Of a stretch of 6,807 nucleotides of DNA, positions 4,757 to 6,807 are shown piece by piece (position 1 is the first letter of the stretch; every line of letters begins with the position of its first letter). The DNA is taken from positions 1 through 6,807 of the forward strand of contig JAGOIB010000112.1 in NCBI GenBank assembly GCA_017995875.1, in the 5' to 3' direction. Both the position numbers and the translations under genes were made by a program. Below the pieces are notes generated by a model that ran no database searches, was not told the DNA's origin, and saw only the letters and a program-made list of their open reading frames with translations. This DNA comes from Saprospiraceae bacterium (GTDB lineage: Bacteria; Bacteroidota; Bacteroidia; Chitinophagales; Saprospiraceae).

Positions 4757-6807
4757 ATGAAAAACTTATATGTCCTGCTGGTCGGAATCAATGATTATAG
4801 TGGGCCCAATCCCAAATTAAAAGGGTGCATCAAGGATATTGACCAGCTAGAAGCTTATCTCAATGAGTTCTGTGCCAAAGATTATAATCTTAAGATCAGG
4901 CGCCTGGAAGACGCTTCGGCTACCTATGAAAATGTCAAAAAGGGTTTTCGGGAGCATCTGGGTGCTGCCGGTCCTGACGACATAGCCTGGTTTCATTTTA
5001 GTGGCCATGGGTCTGAAGAAAAGTGCGCCCCTGAGTTTCTTGCTCTCGAACCTAATGGCAAGGACCAGACGATGATATGCATAGACAGCGGTATTGGAGG
5101 TGTGCCTCACCTCGCTGATAAGGAATTGGCAGTGTTGCTCAATGAAGTTGCTACAGCCAATAAGAAAAGTCCTCCGCATATAGTCGTATCACTCGATTGC
5201 TGCCATAGTGGTTCAGGCACACGCGATGCAGGTGCAGATATTGCATGGACCTCACGTTCTGCACCTTCGAGCGGTGCCTCCAGAACGCTCGACTCTTATG
5301 CAGATGGGTATTACACCAAATTGAAAAGCCTTGAAGTACCTACTTCAAAACATGTGGTGCTTTCGGCATGCAGGAGTGTTCAGCTGGCAGGAGATATGCC
5401 GCAGGGTGGAGCTTTTACTACAGGACTCGTCAAGGCTCTTCGTAGCGCAAAAGGAAATATTAGTTATACCGACCTCTTTCTCCGTGCGAGATCTGCAGTG
5501 CTGGCCGTCAGGGAAAACCAAATTCCACAATTTGACACAGTACAGAATTTCGATCCATATGTACGCTTTCTTGAAGGATCCCCATCAGGAGAGAAGGATC
5601 TCTATGAGGTGATCAAGCAGGATGGCAACTGGTATGTAAAATGTGGGGCCATACATGGTTTGCCGACACAGCCTTCAGCCCCGATTGAATTTGATATTTA
5701 CACAGCTCCTCCTGAAAAGGCATTGAAGGGTTCTGCAAAAATAAAATCAGTCGGTGCGCAGTTGAGCCGCATCGAAGTGGAAGGTGATATCGGCGGTGTA
5801 GCCAATTTTTTTAAATCGCTCGTCAGCGAAGAAGTTGCTTATCGTGCTGCCTTGCGACACCTGCCTACACCTCCCGAACTTGTACAATTGACAGGAGATG
5901 CTACTCTCATCCAATCTATTGTCAGCAATGACAAAATAAAGCCGGGAAATGTAGCCTGGGCTCAACCTGGTGAACGAGCATCTATCGAAGTTAAACTTGA
6001 TCCGGCTGGTATCATCGTGATGGATCTTGATAAAAACAGGAAAGCATTTGTTACCGATGGTAGTACTCCGGATCATATCACTACTGTCATGGATGCCCTT
6101 GATAAAATCGTGGATTGGCGCCGCTTTATTGAATTAGAAAACAAGAACCGCTCGTCTAAGGTGAAGGAAATGGTGCAGTATGAATTGCATGAAATCAATG
6201 AAGAGGGCGGTATCAAGAAACACAAGGAAGGAAATGTCCGGATATTTGCCACCAGTGCGAGCATGGCCAATAAAATTCCTTCCTTCAGGCCAGTCGTGCA
6301 TCTAAGCAATATTGAACAACCGCTATATTTTTATTTGTTTTTTATTGCTTTTGATTATTCCATTTCTTGTCCCGGAGGAGAAGTTGTGTACCGGCCTGCT
6401 GAGTATGAAGACAGATCTAAGATTGAAATTCCTCTATGGAAAAAAACACTTGGATGGGGACCGGCGAAAGACAATGTTGAAGACACTTGCCATTTTAAAT
6501 TGTTGGTGACCACCGAACCATTGGATCATCAGCAATTTCTTCAAAGCGGACTTGGCACACACCGCGATATTTTGGGTGAACCAACGCCGGAAAAAGTATT
6601 CGATGATTGGGCTGCATATGATATTGTTGTAACGATGGTGCGCCAGGACAATACATTGAATGCTTCCTCAGATGTTTCTCTTGCAGATGGCAACATCATC
6701 ATCAAGGCTCATCCGGGCGTGACAGCCAGTGTCAGTTTAGGGCATGCAGAAGCGAATGCAAGAAGCGCAGGACCGGTCAATGCTTTTGCAAGGTTGCAGC
6801 AGACGGA
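4757..6807 (+). CDS. Caspase-family (metacaspase/orthocaspase-like) protease with C-terminal extension, 3' end outside window
   Basis: Putative cysteine endopeptidase of the C14 caspase fold. The frame stays open from the ATG at 4757 to the window end, 683 codons with no stop, so the gene is partial. Residues 1-274 form the p20/p10-like domain. It begins directly on the first strand (MKNLYVLLVGINDY), then LKGCIKDIDQ, catalytic His84 in FHFSGHG, and catalytic Cys149 in LDCCHSGSG (Cys148 adjacent). LSACRSVQLAGD, GGAFTTGLVKAL and ISYTDLF follow, as usual for bacterial caspases. Residues about 275-450 are unrecognised. From WRRFIELEN (454-462), and especially LYFYLFFIAFDYSIS (523-537) through KLLVTTEPLDHQQFL, the sequence resembles the DUF4384-type extensions of bacterial caspases. 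No membrane helix or signal peptide is visible. The start is supported by the fold and by an in-frame TAG at 4652-4654. It is divergent from the CHAT-STAND operon. Confidence 0.9.
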   Translation, partial: MKNLYVLLVGINDYSGPNPKLKGCIKDIDQLEAYLNEFCAKDYNLKIRRLEDASATYENVKKGFREHLGAAGPDDIAWFHFSGHGSEEKCAPEFLALEPNGKDQTMICIDSGIGGVPHLADKELAVLLNEVATANKKSPPHIVVSLDCCHSGSGTRDAGADIAWTSRSAPSSGASRTLDSYADGYYTKLKSLEVPTSKHVVLSACRSVQLAGDMPQGGAFTTGLVKALRSAKGNISYTDLFLRARSAVLAVRENQIPQFDTVQNFDPYVRFLEGSPSGEKDLYEVIKQDGNWYVKCGAIHGLPTQPSAPIEFDIYTAPPEKALKGSAKIKSVGAQLSRIEVEGDIGGVANFFKSLVSEEVAYRAALRHLPTPPELVQLTGDATLIQSIVSNDKIKPGNVAWAQPGERASIEVKLDPAGIIVMDLDKNRKAFVTDGSTPDHITTVMDALDKIVDWRRFIELENKNRSSKVKEMVQYELHEINEEGGIKKHKEGNVRIFATSASMANKIPSFRPVVHLSNIEQPLYFYLFFIAFDYSISCPGGEVVYRPAEYEDRSKIEIPLWKKTLGWGPAKDNVEDTCHFKLLVTTEPLDHQQFLQSGLGTHRDILGEPTPEKVFDDWAAYDIVVTMVRQDNTLNASSDVSLADGNIIIKAHPGVTASVSLGHAEANARSAGPVNAFARLQQT

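Noticed and set aside
4847..5179. 110-codon ORF on the minus strand
   Set aside because: It is antisense to the catalytic core of the caspase, with no family resemblance and no start signal.
6312..6509. Short plus-strand ORF with a hydrophobic start, like a small membrane protein
   Set aside because: It lies inside the caspase gene in another frame. The caspase frame is continuous there and gives a recognisable domain, so the hydrophobic run is a shadow of the T-rich strand coding LYFYLFFIAF.
253..6807. A pore-forming executor (gasdermin or other) as the protease target
   Set aside because: No such gene is in the window. The only membrane segment seen is the single helix of the STAND protein; any executor would have to lie outside.

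Overview
The window reads as chromosomal DNA from a Bacteroidota bacterium, probably a free-living one of the Chitinophagales/Saprospirales kind. This is inferred from protein style (a CHAT protein opening ICLAFANDR, a DQFEELF-type STAND ATPase, a DCCHSG caspase with a long C-terminal extension), from A-rich or absent Shine-Dalgarno sequences, and from intergenic heptamer repeats. I cannot name the species.

Layout. Positions 1-252 contain no supportable gene. They hold a dense patch of small inverted repeats (3-50 and 71-90) followed by three different arrays with a period of about 7 bases (111-146, 149-162, 195-257). The last array overlaps the stop codon of the neighbouring gene. Positions 253-4490 hold a two-gene minus-strand operon. 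The first gene (2745-4490) encodes a cytosolic CHAT-domain cysteine protease of 581 residues. The second (253-2748) overlaps it by ATGA and encodes an 831-residue STAND-type NTPase with a central membrane helix and a C-terminal pair of Ig-like beta modules. Positions 4491-4756 are the divergent intergenic region. It contains a perfect, spacerless 60-bp palindrome (4601-4660) and an inverted pair of TTGTATTTTG decamers lying about 50 nt from each start codon. From 4757 on the plus strand a caspase-family (metacaspase/orthocaspase-like) gene runs open to the end of the window, at least 683 codons, with its 3' end outside.

How the genes may work together. Two clan CD cysteine-protease types, CHAT (His71/Cys107) and caspase (His84/Cys149), sit back to back and share a control region with a membrane-anchored STAND switch ATPase. 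Known CHAT, caspase and STAND families take part in bacterial conflict, defence and programmed-death systems. The simplest model is therefore a signalling cassette in which the STAND protein senses a state at the envelope, engages or activates the translationally coupled CHAT protease, and the caspase acts in parallel or downstream. This is inference from domain content and layout. No executor such as a gasdermin, and no transposase, is visible here.
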